Part shown: positions 41,444 through 48,998 of the stretch, piece after piece
Position numbering within the stretch: the stretch's first letter is position 1
Layout: every line of letters starts with the position of its first letter
NCBI RefSeq assembly: GCF_031326205.1
Contig: NZ_CP133721.1
Span: forward strand, 372,001 to 436,000
Length of the DNA: 64,000 bases
From: Flavobacterium sp. 20NA77.7
GTDB taxonomy: Bacteria > Bacteroidota > Bacteroidia > Flavobacteriales > Flavobacteriaceae
Direction: 5' to 3'
Program-made: the position numbers and the translations under genes
Notes under the pieces: model-generated
Told to the model about the DNA's origin: nothing
Seen by the model: the letters and a program-made list of their open reading frames with translations, nothing else
The model's database searches: none

Positions 41444-43879
41444 ATGACTAAAAAAAATATTTTACAACTGATTTTATTTTTTGTAACAACTTCGCTTGTT
41501 GCACAGGAAGGTCAAATAGCATTTGAAAAGAAAAAAATCAGTGCTTCTAGAGTAAATACTATACTTAAAATAGATGGTGTTTTAGATGAGGTAGAATGGA
41601 AAAATGCAGCTATTGCAAAAGATTTTTTTGGTTTTGAGCCTGAAAATGGCAAACCTGAACCCGATACACTTCGTAGCGAAATTAAAATCCTTTATGATGA
41701 TAACGCATTATATATAGGTGCTATATTGTATGACAATCACCCAGATAAAATTCTTAAAGAGATTACAGAGCGCGATAATTTTGGTACATCAGATTTATTT
41801 GGAGTATTTATTAATGGTTTTAATGACGGTCAGCAAGAATACAGTTTTTTTGTAAATGCCGCAAATGGACAGTCAGATTGTATTCGAACTGGCCAAGATG
41901 GGGAAGATTATACTTGGGATGCTATTTGGCACAGTCAAGCAAAAATCACAGAGAAAGGTTGGGTAGTTGAGTTAAAAATTCCGTACGCTGCTATTCGATT
42001 TTCAAAATTGGAGAACCAAATTTGGGGAATTAATTTCTTTAGAGAAGTAAGACGATTGCGTTACAAATACACGTGGAATAAAGTAAATAATAGAGTGGGT
42101 ACTTTTACACAACAAGCTGGATTATTAGAAGGGATAAGTAGAATTAAAACCCCTACTAGATTATTTTTAATACCTTACTCATCTTTTTATTTAAATAGTC
42201 CTTCACAAGAAAAAGCAGAGGGAACACTTAAAGGAGGTCTTGATTTGAAATATGGATTATCCGATGCATTTACTTTAGATGCTGTTTTGGTTCCAGATTT
42301 TGGTCAGACAAAATTTGACAATCAAATATTAAATCTAGGCCCTTTTGAACAAGTATTTAATGAAAACAGACCTTTTTTTACAGAAGGTACAGATTTATTT
42401 AGTAAAGGAAATTTGTTTTATTCTAGACGAATTGGAGGCGCGCCAAGCAAACAGCCCGAAGTAATTACTTTTGAAGAAGAAGTTGTGGATATGCCTAAAA
42501 ATGTCCAACTTGTAAATGCCTTAAAAATTTCTGGACGCACTAAAAAAGGCTTAGGTATAGGTGTGTTAAATGCAGTAACAGATAAAACAGAAGCTACCAT
42601 TCAAAATTTGAATACAGGTGAATTTAGAAAGGAAGTTGTAGAGCCATTAGCAAATTATAATATTACGGTCTTTGATCAACGCTTCAATCAGAATTCTTCG
42701 GTTTCATTTATAAATACTAACGTAACAAGAAGCGGTTCTTTTAGAGATGCAAATGTGTCTGCTTTAGCCTTCAATTTGAATACTAAAAAGAATACATATA
42801 ATGCTACAGGAGCACTAAAGTATAGTTTTGTTAGTGATTTAGTAGATTTACCAAATAAGAAAGGTAAGGTAGCAGAATTATATTTATCCGAAACAACAGG
42901 TAAATTTAGATACTCTGTAGGAGGTAATTACGTGTCTAAAGATTTTGATGATAATGATTTAGGGATCAATTTTCAAACAAATTATTATTCATTAAATGGA
43001 AATATAAATTACCGAATATTAAAAGCAACTGATAAATTGAATGCTTTTAGAGTAAATTTAGGTTGGTTTTCTCAGTTTCATAATGAGTCCAACTATTTGC
43101 AAGAACAAAATGTAAGTTTTAGTTTAAATATTACGGACAAAAAAAATCATTCTTACGGATTTAATGCTTATGCGAGATTGTTTGATGTGCATGATTATTA
43201 TGATCCAAGAATTGAAGGTCGTTATACTATTTTTCCAAAATATTATAATTGGTCGGCTTATGTTTCAACAAATTATAATAATAAATTTGCTATTGATGTA
43301 AATCCTTGGATTGGTTTTGCAGAATCAAAAGGATGGTGGTTTGTGGGATATAATTTTAGTCCACGATACCGTTTTAATGATCGTTTTATGTTGATTTTTA
43401 GTAATACGCTAAGTTTAGAATATAATGATTTGGGCTGGATAGATTATTATGTTTATGATGCCATTTATGCAAGAAGAAACAAAAAGACAATAGAAACTGG
43501 TTTAGAAGGTAAATATTCTATTTCATCAAAAATGAATTTTAGATTAAATGCCAGACATTACTGGTCTTATGCTGAAAATACATCTACTCATTTACTGCAG
43601 GAAGATGGTTCTACCATACCTTTTGAATATTTAACAAATAAAAATTCGAATCTTAATTTATGGAATTTAGATTTGTCTTATAGTTGGTGGTTTGCCCCAG
43701 GGAGTCAAATGACAGTTTTGTATAGAAATAGCTCTTCAAAGTTTAAACGAGAAATTGATGACAGTTTACCAAGAGTTTTTATGGATGTAATGAGTAAAGA
43801 TATGCTTAACCACACGTTTTCTATTAGCATTAGATATTTTATCGATTACAACCAAGCAAAGCATATTTTCAAAAAATAA
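41444..43879 (+). CDS. DUF5916 outer-membrane protein with CBM9-like N-terminal domain
   Basis: An 811-residue protein with a signal peptide (about 1-20). Residues about 25-240 form a CBM9-like beta sandwich (LKIDGVLDEVEWKNA, ILYDDNALYIGAILYD, GWVVELKIPYAAIRF, IWGINFFREVRR). Residues about 260-811 are a strand-rich domain rich in aromatic residues (LPRVFMDVM, TFSISIRYFIDY) that looks like an outer-membrane beta barrel. DUF5916 is a Bacteroidota family of unknown function, sometimes near carbohydrate-use genes. It is monocistronic here, upstream of gpmI, so no partner is implied. Confidence 0.85.
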   Translation: MTKKNILQLILFFVTTSLVAQEGQIAFEKKKISASRVNTILKIDGVLDEVEWKNAAIAKDFFGFEPENGKPEPDTLRSEIKILYDDNALYIGAILYDNHPDKILKEITERDNFGTSDLFGVFINGFNDGQQEYSFFVNAANGQSDCIRTGQDGEDYTWDAIWHSQAKITEKGWVVELKIPYAAIRFSKLENQIWGINFFREVRRLRYKYTWNKVNNRVGTFTQQAGLLEGISRIKTPTRLFLIPYSSFYLNSPSQEKAEGTLKGGLDLKYGLSDAFTLDAVLVPDFGQTKFDNQILNLGPFEQVFNENRPFFTEGTDLFSKGNLFYSRRIGGAPSKQPEVITFEEEVVDMPKNVQLVNALKISGRTKKGLGIGVLNAVTDKTEATIQNLNTGEFRKEVVEPLANYNITVFDQRFNQNSSVSFINTNVTRSGSFRDANVSALAFNLNTKKNTYNATGALKYSFVSDLVDLPNKKGKVAELYLSETTGKFRYSVGGNYVSKDFDDNDLGINFQTNYYSLNGNINYRILKATDKLNAFRVNLGWFSQFHNESNYLQEQNVSFSLNITDKKNHSYGFNAYARLFDVHDYYDPRIEGRYTIFPKYYNWSAYVSTNYNNKFAIDVNPWIGFAESKGWWFVGYNFSPRYRFNDRFMLIFSNTLSLEYNDLGWIDYYVYDAIYARRNKKTIETGLEGKYSISSKMNFRLNARHYWSYAENTSTHLLQEDGSTIPFEYLTNKNSNLNLWNLDLSYSWWFAPGSQMTVLYRNSSSKFKREIDDSLPRVFMDVMSKDMLNHTFSISIRYFIDYNQAKHIFKK

Positions 43880-43960
43880 TCTTTAGGAAATCCTTTTCGT
43901 TAATAAGATTTTAGTTCTTGCATCTAAAAATTCCGTAATTTCGTTACAAATTAAATTCAG

Positions 43961-45481
43961 ATGAATAAGAAAGTAATATTAATGATTTTAGACGGTTGGG
44001 GGCATTCTCCAGACCCTAAAGTTTCAGCGATTGATAATGCAAATACACCTTTTATTGATTCATTATACAAAAATTATTCTAATGCCGAATTAAGAACGGA
44101 CGGTCTACATGTTGGTTTGCCTGAAGGACAAATGGGAAACAGTGAAGTAGGACATATGAATTTAGGCGCGGGTCGCATTGTATATCAGGATTTGGCTAAA
44201 ATTAATTTAGCTGTTCAAAACAATACCATGGCAAATGAACAATCTTTAAAAGAAGCTTTTGAATATGCTAAAACAAACCATAAACCCATTCATTTTCTAG
44301 GATTAGTTTCAGATGGTGGCGTACATTCACACACCTCTCATTTAAGAGGCTTAATAGATGCTGCTACAAACAGTGGTGTAACAAATATGTTTGTACACGC
44401 ATTTACAGACGGACGTGATGTAGATCCAAAATCGGGTAAAAAATACATTGAAGATTTAGAGGCTTATTTAGCTGCAAAACCCGCAAAATTAGCTTCTGTT
44501 ATTGGAAGGTATTACGCAATGGATAGGGATAAACGTTGGGAACGTGTTAAATTAGCTTATGATTTAGTAGTTCATGCAACCGGTGAAAAATCTACAAATT
44601 TTGTAGAAAGTATACAAAAAAGCTATGATGAAAATACTACGGATGAGTTTATTAAGCCAATTGTAAAAGTAGATGAGGCTAATCAACCTATCGCAACAAT
44701 TAAAGAAGGTGATGTTGTACTCTTTTTTAACTTTAGAACGGACAGAGGACGAGAGTTAACTGAAGCCTTGTCTCAACAAGATTTTCACGAACAGAACATG
44801 CACAAGTTAAACTTGTATTACGTAACCATGACAAATTATGATGATACGTATCAAAATGTACATGTAATTTATGATAAAGAGAATATTACACAGACGTTAG
44901 GTGAGGTACTGGCCAATGCAGGCAAAAAACAAATCCGAATTGCCGAAACTGAAAAATATCCTCATGTAACTTTTTTCTTTTCCGGAGGTAGAGAGGAACC
45001 CTTTGAAGGCGAAACAAGAATTTTAAAAAATTCACCTAAAGTTGCAACTTATGATTTACAGCCCGAAATGAGTGCTTTTGAATTAAAAGATGCCTTAGTT
45101 TCAGAACTTAAAAAAGAGGAGGTTGATTTTTTGTGTTTAAATTTTGCCAATGGCGATATGGTAGGCCATACAGGGGTTATGGAAGCTGCTATTAAAGCTT
45201 GTGAAGCGGTTGACGTTTGTGTAAAAGAAATAATTGAAACGGCTTTAGGGCATAATTACACCACAATTGTAATTGCAGATCATGGTAATTGTGAAACAAT
45301 GATAAATCCAGATGGTTCGCCAAATACAGCACACACAACAAATCCTGTACCTGTGATACTGGTAGATAACGACAAAAATTTGAATATAAAAAATGGTATT
45401 TTGGGTGATGTAGCACCCACAATTTTACATTTAATGGGTATAGAAAAACCTAACGTGATGACGCAACAGTCATTGGTATAA
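43961..45481 (+). CDS. gpmI: 2,3-bisphosphoglycerate-independent phosphoglycerate mutase
   Basis: Interconverts 3- and 2-phosphoglycerate in glycolysis using two manganese ions. The 506-residue protein has the metal-binding ILDGWGHS (D11), the phosphorylated serine S61 in GNSEVGHMNLGAGRIV, HAFTDGRDVDPKSG, and the C-terminal IADHGNCE and GDVAPTILHLMG motifs. A TAATTTCG box about 18-25 bases upstream may be part of its promoter. It is convergent with engB, with a palindrome filling the spacer. Confidence 0.96.
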   Translation: MNKKVILMILDGWGHSPDPKVSAIDNANTPFIDSLYKNYSNAELRTDGLHVGLPEGQMGNSEVGHMNLGAGRIVYQDLAKINLAVQNNTMANEQSLKEAFEYAKTNHKPIHFLGLVSDGGVHSHTSHLRGLIDAATNSGVTNMFVHAFTDGRDVDPKSGKKYIEDLEAYLAAKPAKLASVIGRYYAMDRDKRWERVKLAYDLVVHATGEKSTNFVESIQKSYDENTTDEFIKPIVKVDEANQPIATIKEGDVVLFFNFRTDRGRELTEALSQQDFHEQNMHKLNLYYVTMTNYDDTYQNVHVIYDKENITQTLGEVLANAGKKQIRIAETEKYPHVTFFFSGGREEPFEGETRILKNSPKVATYDLQPEMSAFELKDALVSELKKEEVDFLCLNFANGDMVGHTGVMEAAIKACEAVDVCVKEIIETALGHNYTTIVIADHGNCETMINPDGSPNTAHTTNPVPVILVDNDKNLNIKNGILGDVAPTILHLMGIEKPNVMTQQSLV

Positions 45482-45484
45482 ATT

Positions 45485-45520
45485 ATTCCTGCAAGGTATG
45501 TGTAAGTCCCTTGTAGGAAT
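45485..45520. repeat. Long palindrome between gpmI and engB (CCTTGTAGG core)
   Basis: ATTCCTGCAAGG (45485-45496) pairs with CCTTGTAGGAAT (45509-45520), 12 pairs with one G-U, around a 12-base loop. It fills the 40-base spacer between convergent genes and has only a weak T run, so it may be both a terminator and a dispersed repeat. The core matches the palindrome at 26464-26494. Confidence 0.6.
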
Positions 45521-45521
45521 A

Positions 45522-46139
45522 TTAAAAATCACTTCCTGAATAGATGTCGTTATTTACATTTTCAATATAATTTAAAACACCCTCTTTACCTGTCCCTTCT
45601 TCAGATGAGGTAATAAAGTATTGAGGCATCTCTTCCCAGTCGTTAGCTAGAAGGTGTTTTTTGTAAGCAGCAACATTTTTTTGAACCTGAGTTTTTCCTA
45701 ATTTATCTGCTTTTGTAAAAATTAAGCAAAAAGGAATCCCGCTTTCTCCTAAATAATTAATAAACTCTACATCTATTTTTTGAGGTTCCAAGCGGCTGTC
45801 GATTAAAATAAATGCACAAACTAATTGTTCTCTTGTTTCAAAATAATCGGTAATAAATTTTTGAAATATTGCTTTTGTTGATTTTGAAACTCTTGCATAA
45901 CCATAGCCAGGTAAATCCACTAAAAACCAATTTTTATTAATCAAAAAATGATTGATGAGTTGAGTTTTTCCTGGTCTAGCAGAAGTTTTCGCTAGTTTTT
46001 TATGATTAGTAAGCATGTTAATAAGTGAAGATTTCCCTACATTTGATCGTCCTATGAAGGCATATTCAGGCAATCTGTCTTTTGGACACTTAGCGGCATC
46101 TGAGTTACTAATTATAAATTCTGCTGAGTTTATTTTCAT
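45522..46139 (-). CDS. engB: Ribosome-biogenesis GTPase YihA/EngB
   Basis: A 205-residue EngB-type GTPase assisting late assembly of the 50S subunit. GTPase motifs: GRSNVGKS (30-37, G1), TSARPGKT (G2, with the T), DLPGYGYA (G3), and TKADK (G4). The C-terminus TSSEEGTGKEGVLNYI is the G5 region. Length is close to the family's. It follows the alpha/beta hydrolase gene on the minus strand by about 40 bases. Confidence 0.95.
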   Translation of the reverse strand: MKINSAEFIISNSDAAKCPKDRLPEYAFIGRSNVGKSSLINMLTNHKKLAKTSARPGKTQLINHFLINKNWFLVDLPGYGYARVSKSTKAIFQKFITDYFETREQLVCAFILIDSRLEPQKIDVEFINYLGESGIPFCLIFTKADKLGKTQVQKNVAAYKKHLLANDWEEMPQYFITSSEEGTGKEGVLNYIENVNNDIYSGSDF

Positions 46140-46181
46140 TATTTATACCTCAAAGAGGTCTATTAATTTAAAAGTAGTTTG

Positions 46182-46937
46182 TTATAGTTTTTTTTCTGTT
46201 AACCATTCAAATAAAATTTCATTGAATCGATCTGGGTGTTCCATCATTGCTGCATGTCCACATTTGTCAATCCAATATAAAGTAGAATTGGGTAAAAGTT
46301 TGTTAAATTCTTCAGCCACTTCGGGAGGTGTAACTTTGTCTTGTTTGCCCCAAATAATACAAGTTTGTGTGTGCATTTTTGGCAAATCTTTAGCCATATT
46401 ATGACGAATAGCACTTTTAGCAATTGTCAATGTTTTTATTAATTTAATGCGATCATTTACCGTTGCAAAAACTTCATCAACTATTTCTTTTGTTGCTACT
46501 TTTGGATCATAAAACACATCTTCACTTTTCTTTTTAATGTACTCATAATCACCTCTTTTGGGATAGCTTTCGCCCATGCCACTTTCATACAATCCAGAAC
46601 TTCCTGTAATAACTAGCCCTTTAACAAGTTCAGGATATTGTTTAGAAAAATATAAAGATATGTGACCGCCAACCGAATTTCCTACTAAAATAACTCGTTC
46701 AAATCCCTTAAAAATAACAAAATCTTTTACAAATTTTGCAAAAGCTTTTACATTGGTTTTTAATAAACTTTGTGAGTATAGAGGCAATTCTGGAATAACA
46801 ACTTTATATCCTTTGTCAGGAAAAAAATTAGCTAACCCTTCAAAATTACTTAATCCTCCCATTAAACCATGGAGAACAATAATTGGCGTACCTTCTCCTG
46901 CTTCAGAATAGGTATATTTTTTTTCTGTCTTTAACAT
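46182..46937 (-). CDS. Alpha/beta-fold hydrolase
   Basis: A 251-residue cytoplasmic hydrolase. The fold's elements are PIIVLHGLMGGLSNF (HG oxyanion motif, about 18-32), the nucleophile elbow VGNSVGGHISLYF with its serine, the aspartate-containing TCIIWGKQDKVTPPEVAEEF and the catalytic histidine in KCGHAAMMEHPDRF. Homologues are esterases or meta-cleavage hydrolases; the substrate is unknown. It is divergent from the dcw cluster, with a 325-base region between them. Confidence 0.9.
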   Translation of the reverse strand: MLKTEKKYTYSEAGEGTPIIVLHGLMGGLSNFEGLANFFPDKGYKVVIPELPLYSQSLLKTNVKAFAKFVKDFVIFKGFERVILVGNSVGGHISLYFSKQYPELVKGLVITGSSGLYESGMGESYPKRGDYEYIKKKSEDVFYDPKVATKEIVDEVFATVNDRIKLIKTLTIAKSAIRHNMAKDLPKMHTQTCIIWGKQDKVTPPEVAEEFNKLLPNSTLYWIDKCGHAAMMEHPDRFNEILFEWLTEKKL

Positions 46938-47115
46938 CTTTATTTCTACGTAAACAATATTCTATAAAGGCAAATATACTATTTATTAACCGATTTTAAT
47001 AATTTGTTTTATAATCTTTTCTTTTGAGTAATATGGTTCTAAATCGCTAGTTTTCAACACTTATTAACTAGTTTTTTCTAAGTATTAATATATAAGTCGC
47101 TATGTTTCATGTATG

Positions 47116-47151
47116 AAAACCCATTAAAATTGTCGATTTCATAGGGTTTTT
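47116..47151 (+). terminator. Hairpin with T run upstream of the MraZ boxes
   Basis: AAAACCC (47116-47122) pairs with GGGTTTT (47144-47150); an inner AAAT/ATTT stem shortens the loop. A T and then an A run follow. It may stop rightward transcripts before the dcw promoter. Confidence 0.35.
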
Positions 47152-47178
47152 AAAAAAAAATAATTTTCAAGTATTAAC

Positions 47179-47229
47179 AAAGTGGTAAAACTTATTAACA
47201 AAGTGGTATTTTGTGGTAAAAAGTGGTAA
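47179..47229 (+). promoter_or_regulatory. MraZ operator: tandem AAAGTGGTAA boxes
   Basis: Four boxes: AAAGTGGTAA (47179-47188), AAAGTGGTAT (47200-47209), TTTGTGGTAA (47210-47219), AAAGTGGTAA (47220-47229). The last three are contiguous with exactly 10-base spacing; the first is 21 bases before the second. The 10-base AAAGTGKnnn repeat matches MraZ-binding boxes described in Mollicutes. A 16-base perfect direct repeat (TATTAACAAAGTGGTA) at 47172 and 47193 extends the similarity. The position just before the -7 box suggests autorepression by MraZ. Confidence 0.75.
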
Positions 47230-47237
47230 ATAATTTC

Positions 47238-47245
47238 TAATTTTG
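47238..47245 (+). promoter_or_regulatory. -7 box of the dcw cluster promoter
   Basis: TAATTTTG, a clear TAnnTTTG match, 18 bases before the mraZ ATG. A TTTG at 47210-47213 lies 24 bases upstream, slightly beyond the usual spacing and inside the MraZ boxes. Confidence 0.6.
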
Positions 47246-47262
47246 TCTCACTATCTAATAAG

Positions 47263-47742
47263 ATGTACGAGATGAATTCATTTTTAGGAACATACGAATG
47301 TAAAGTCGATAGCAAAGGCAGGCTTATGATACCTACGTCGCTTAAAAAGCAGTTGGGTGATTTAGAGGCTGGTTTTGTATTGAAGCGTTCTGTTTTTCAA
47401 CCTTGTTTAGAATTGTATCCCGTTGCAGAATGGAATAAGGTGATGGCTAAGATTAATAAGTTGAATCGTTTTGTGAAAAAAAACAATGATTTCATTAGAG
47501 CTTTTACTGCGGGGGTTAAAATGGTGGAAATTGATGCTACAGGACGTTTATTGATTCCTAAAGATTTGGTTCAATTTTCAAGAATTGAAAAAGACATTGT
47601 CTTGTCATCTGCAGTAAATATTATTGAAATTTGGGATAAAAACTTATATGAAAATGCAGTTGAAGGGGCTATGGTTGATTTCGCTGATTTGGCTGAAGAA
47701 GTAATGGGTAATCAAAATGATGAGGTAGATGGAATATCATAA
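47263..47742 (+). CDS. mraZ: Transcriptional regulator MraZ
   Basis: First gene of the dcw cluster; an AbrB-like DNA-binding protein that forms ring oligomers and represses its own operon in E. coli. The 159-residue protein has two MraZ domains with the signatures DSKGRLMIPTSLKKQL (about 16-31) and DATGRLLIPKDLV (about 88-100). An ATG at 47263 is used; another at 47272 would give MNSFLGTYEC and is equally possible. The tandem boxes directly upstream fit autoregulation. It overlaps rsmH by 14 bases. Confidence 0.95.
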   Translation: MYEMNSFLGTYECKVDSKGRLMIPTSLKKQLGDLEAGFVLKRSVFQPCLELYPVAEWNKVMAKINKLNRFVKKNNDFIRAFTAGVKMVEIDATGRLLIPKDLVQFSRIEKDIVLSSAVNIIEIWDKNLYENAVEGAMVDFADLAEEVMGNQNDEVDGIS

Positions 47743-48625
47743 TCCAGTATTATTAAAAGAAACGGTTGATGGGTTAAACATTAAACCTGATGGAATTTAT
47801 GTAGATGTTACTTTTGGAGGTGGGGGTCATTCTAGAGAAATAGTAAATCGTTTGGGTGAACACGGAAGGCTGTATGCTTTTGATCAAGATGAAGATGCTT
47901 TGAGAAACGTGATTGATGATAAGCGATTTGTTTTGATTAACGAAAATTTCCGATTTATAAAAAGATTTTTACGTTTTCATAATGTAAAAAAAGTAGATGG
48001 AATTTTAGGAGATTTTGGGGTTTCATCACATCAATTTGATGAAGCAGAAAGAGGTTTTTCTACCCGTTTTGATGCTACTTTAGACATGCGTATGAATCAA
48101 AAAGACACCTTGTCAGCCTATGAAGTAGTAAATGAATATGAGGAGAAAGAATTAAAAAGGGTCTTTGTGGAATTTGGAGAATTGAAAAATGGAGGCGCCA
48201 TGGCAAATGTAATTGTCAATTCCCGAAAAGAGAAACCAATTAAAAATACAGAGCAATTAAAACAAGTTTTGGCTAAGTTTTTACCTGCTCATAAGAGTAA
48301 TAAAATTTTAGCGCAAATCTATCAAGCCATTCGAATTGAAGTAAATCAAGAAATAGAAGTCCTAAAAGAATTTTTAGAACAAACGGAAGATTTATTAGTG
48401 TCAGGTGGTCGTTTAAGTCTTATTTCGTATCATTCGTTAGAAGATAGATTGGTGAAAAGATTTATGAGAAATGGGTTGTTTGAAGGTGAACCAGAACGTG
48501 ATTTTTTTGGAAATTACGAAGTACCATTTAAAACTATTGAAAAATTAATTGTACCCACCGTAGAAGAAATAGAAAGAAATAATAGGGCTAGAAGTGCTAA
48601 GCTTCGAGTAGCAGAAAAAAGATAA
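47729..48625 (+). CDS. rsmH: 16S rRNA (cytosine-1402-N4) methyltransferase
   Basis: Methylates C1402 of 16S rRNA. The 298-residue protein opens with EYHNPVLLKETVDGL and has the SAM-binding DVTFGGGGHSREIV (about 25-38), DGILGDFGVSSHQFDEAERGFSTRF and YHSLEDRLVKRFM near the C-terminus. It follows mraZ with a 14-base overlap and precedes ftsL by 13 bases. The family was formerly called MraW. Confidence 0.96.
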   Translation: MEYHNPVLLKETVDGLNIKPDGIYVDVTFGGGGHSREIVNRLGEHGRLYAFDQDEDALRNVIDDKRFVLINENFRFIKRFLRFHNVKKVDGILGDFGVSSHQFDEAERGFSTRFDATLDMRMNQKDTLSAYEVVNEYEEKELKRVFVEFGELKNGGAMANVIVNSRKEKPIKNTEQLKQVLAKFLPAHKSNKILAQIYQAIRIEVNQEIEVLKEFLEQTEDLLVSGGRLSLISYHSLEDRLVKRFMRNGLFEGEPERDFFGNYEVPFKTIEKLIVPTVEEIERNNRARSAKLRVAEKR

Positions 48626-48638
48626 TAAATAATATAAA

Positions 48639-48998
48639 TTGAAAACAGAAAATAACATATACAGTTTATTAAAGGCAAAATTCTTAATTGAGGATGATGC
48701 ATTAAAAACATGGAAGTTTATCTTGTTTTTGTTTGTATTAGCTATGTTGATGATTGCGTTTAATCATAATTATGACGAAAAAAACTTTAGAATTTCTAAA
48801 TTAAATAATGAAGTTAAAGAATTGCGTTCAAAATTTGTTGATACACGATCAGAATTAATGAAATTAAAAATGGAATCTTCTGTAGCGAAGAAAATGGAGC
48901 CAAGAGGAATTGTTCCTTCATCGGTTCCTCCAAAAAAGATAGTGATTCTTAGACCAAAAGAAAAAAGTTTTTTTGAAAAGCTAAAAATATGGGAGTAA
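48639..48998 (+). CDS. ftsL: FtsL-like cell-division protein
   Basis: A 119-residue bitopic protein in the ftsL position of the dcw cluster. It has a short cytoplasmic N-terminus, a membrane helix at about 27-43 (FILFLFVLAMLMIAF), then a periplasmic helix of about 40 residues with heptads (KLNNEVKELRSKFVDTRSEL) and a Pro/Lys-rich tail. It fits the FtsL_2 family of Bacteroidota. The start codon appears to be TTG (48639); no ATG precedes the membrane helix. FtsL links FtsB, FtsQ and FtsI at the septum. It overlaps ftsI by 10 bases. Confidence 0.85.
   Translation: MKTENNIYSLLKAKFLIEDDALKTWKFILFLFVLAMLMIAFNHNYDEKNFRISKLNNEVKELRSKFVDTRSELMKLKMESSVAKKMEPRGIVPSSVPPKKIVILRPKEKSFFEKLKIWE

Larger units (their letters stand above)
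46938..47262. promoter_or_regulatory. Gene-free divergent control region before the dcw cluster
   Basis: The 325-base region between the hydrolase gene and mraZ contains no reading frame I can support. It holds a terminator-like hairpin (47116-47151), direct repeats matching MraZ boxes (47179-47229) and the mraZ promoter (47238-47245). A weaker possible stem is CTAGTT/AACTAG at 47047-47071. The rest is A/T-rich with no recognisable element. Confidence 0.6.

Noticed and set aside
47047-47077. CTAGTT/AACTAG stem followed by T's before the mraZ region
   Set aside because: Only six pairs with a 13-base loop; too weak to call a terminator.
48514-48711. 65-residue minus-strand frame across the rsmH/ftsL border
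   Set aside because: Shadow of the dcw genes in another frame.
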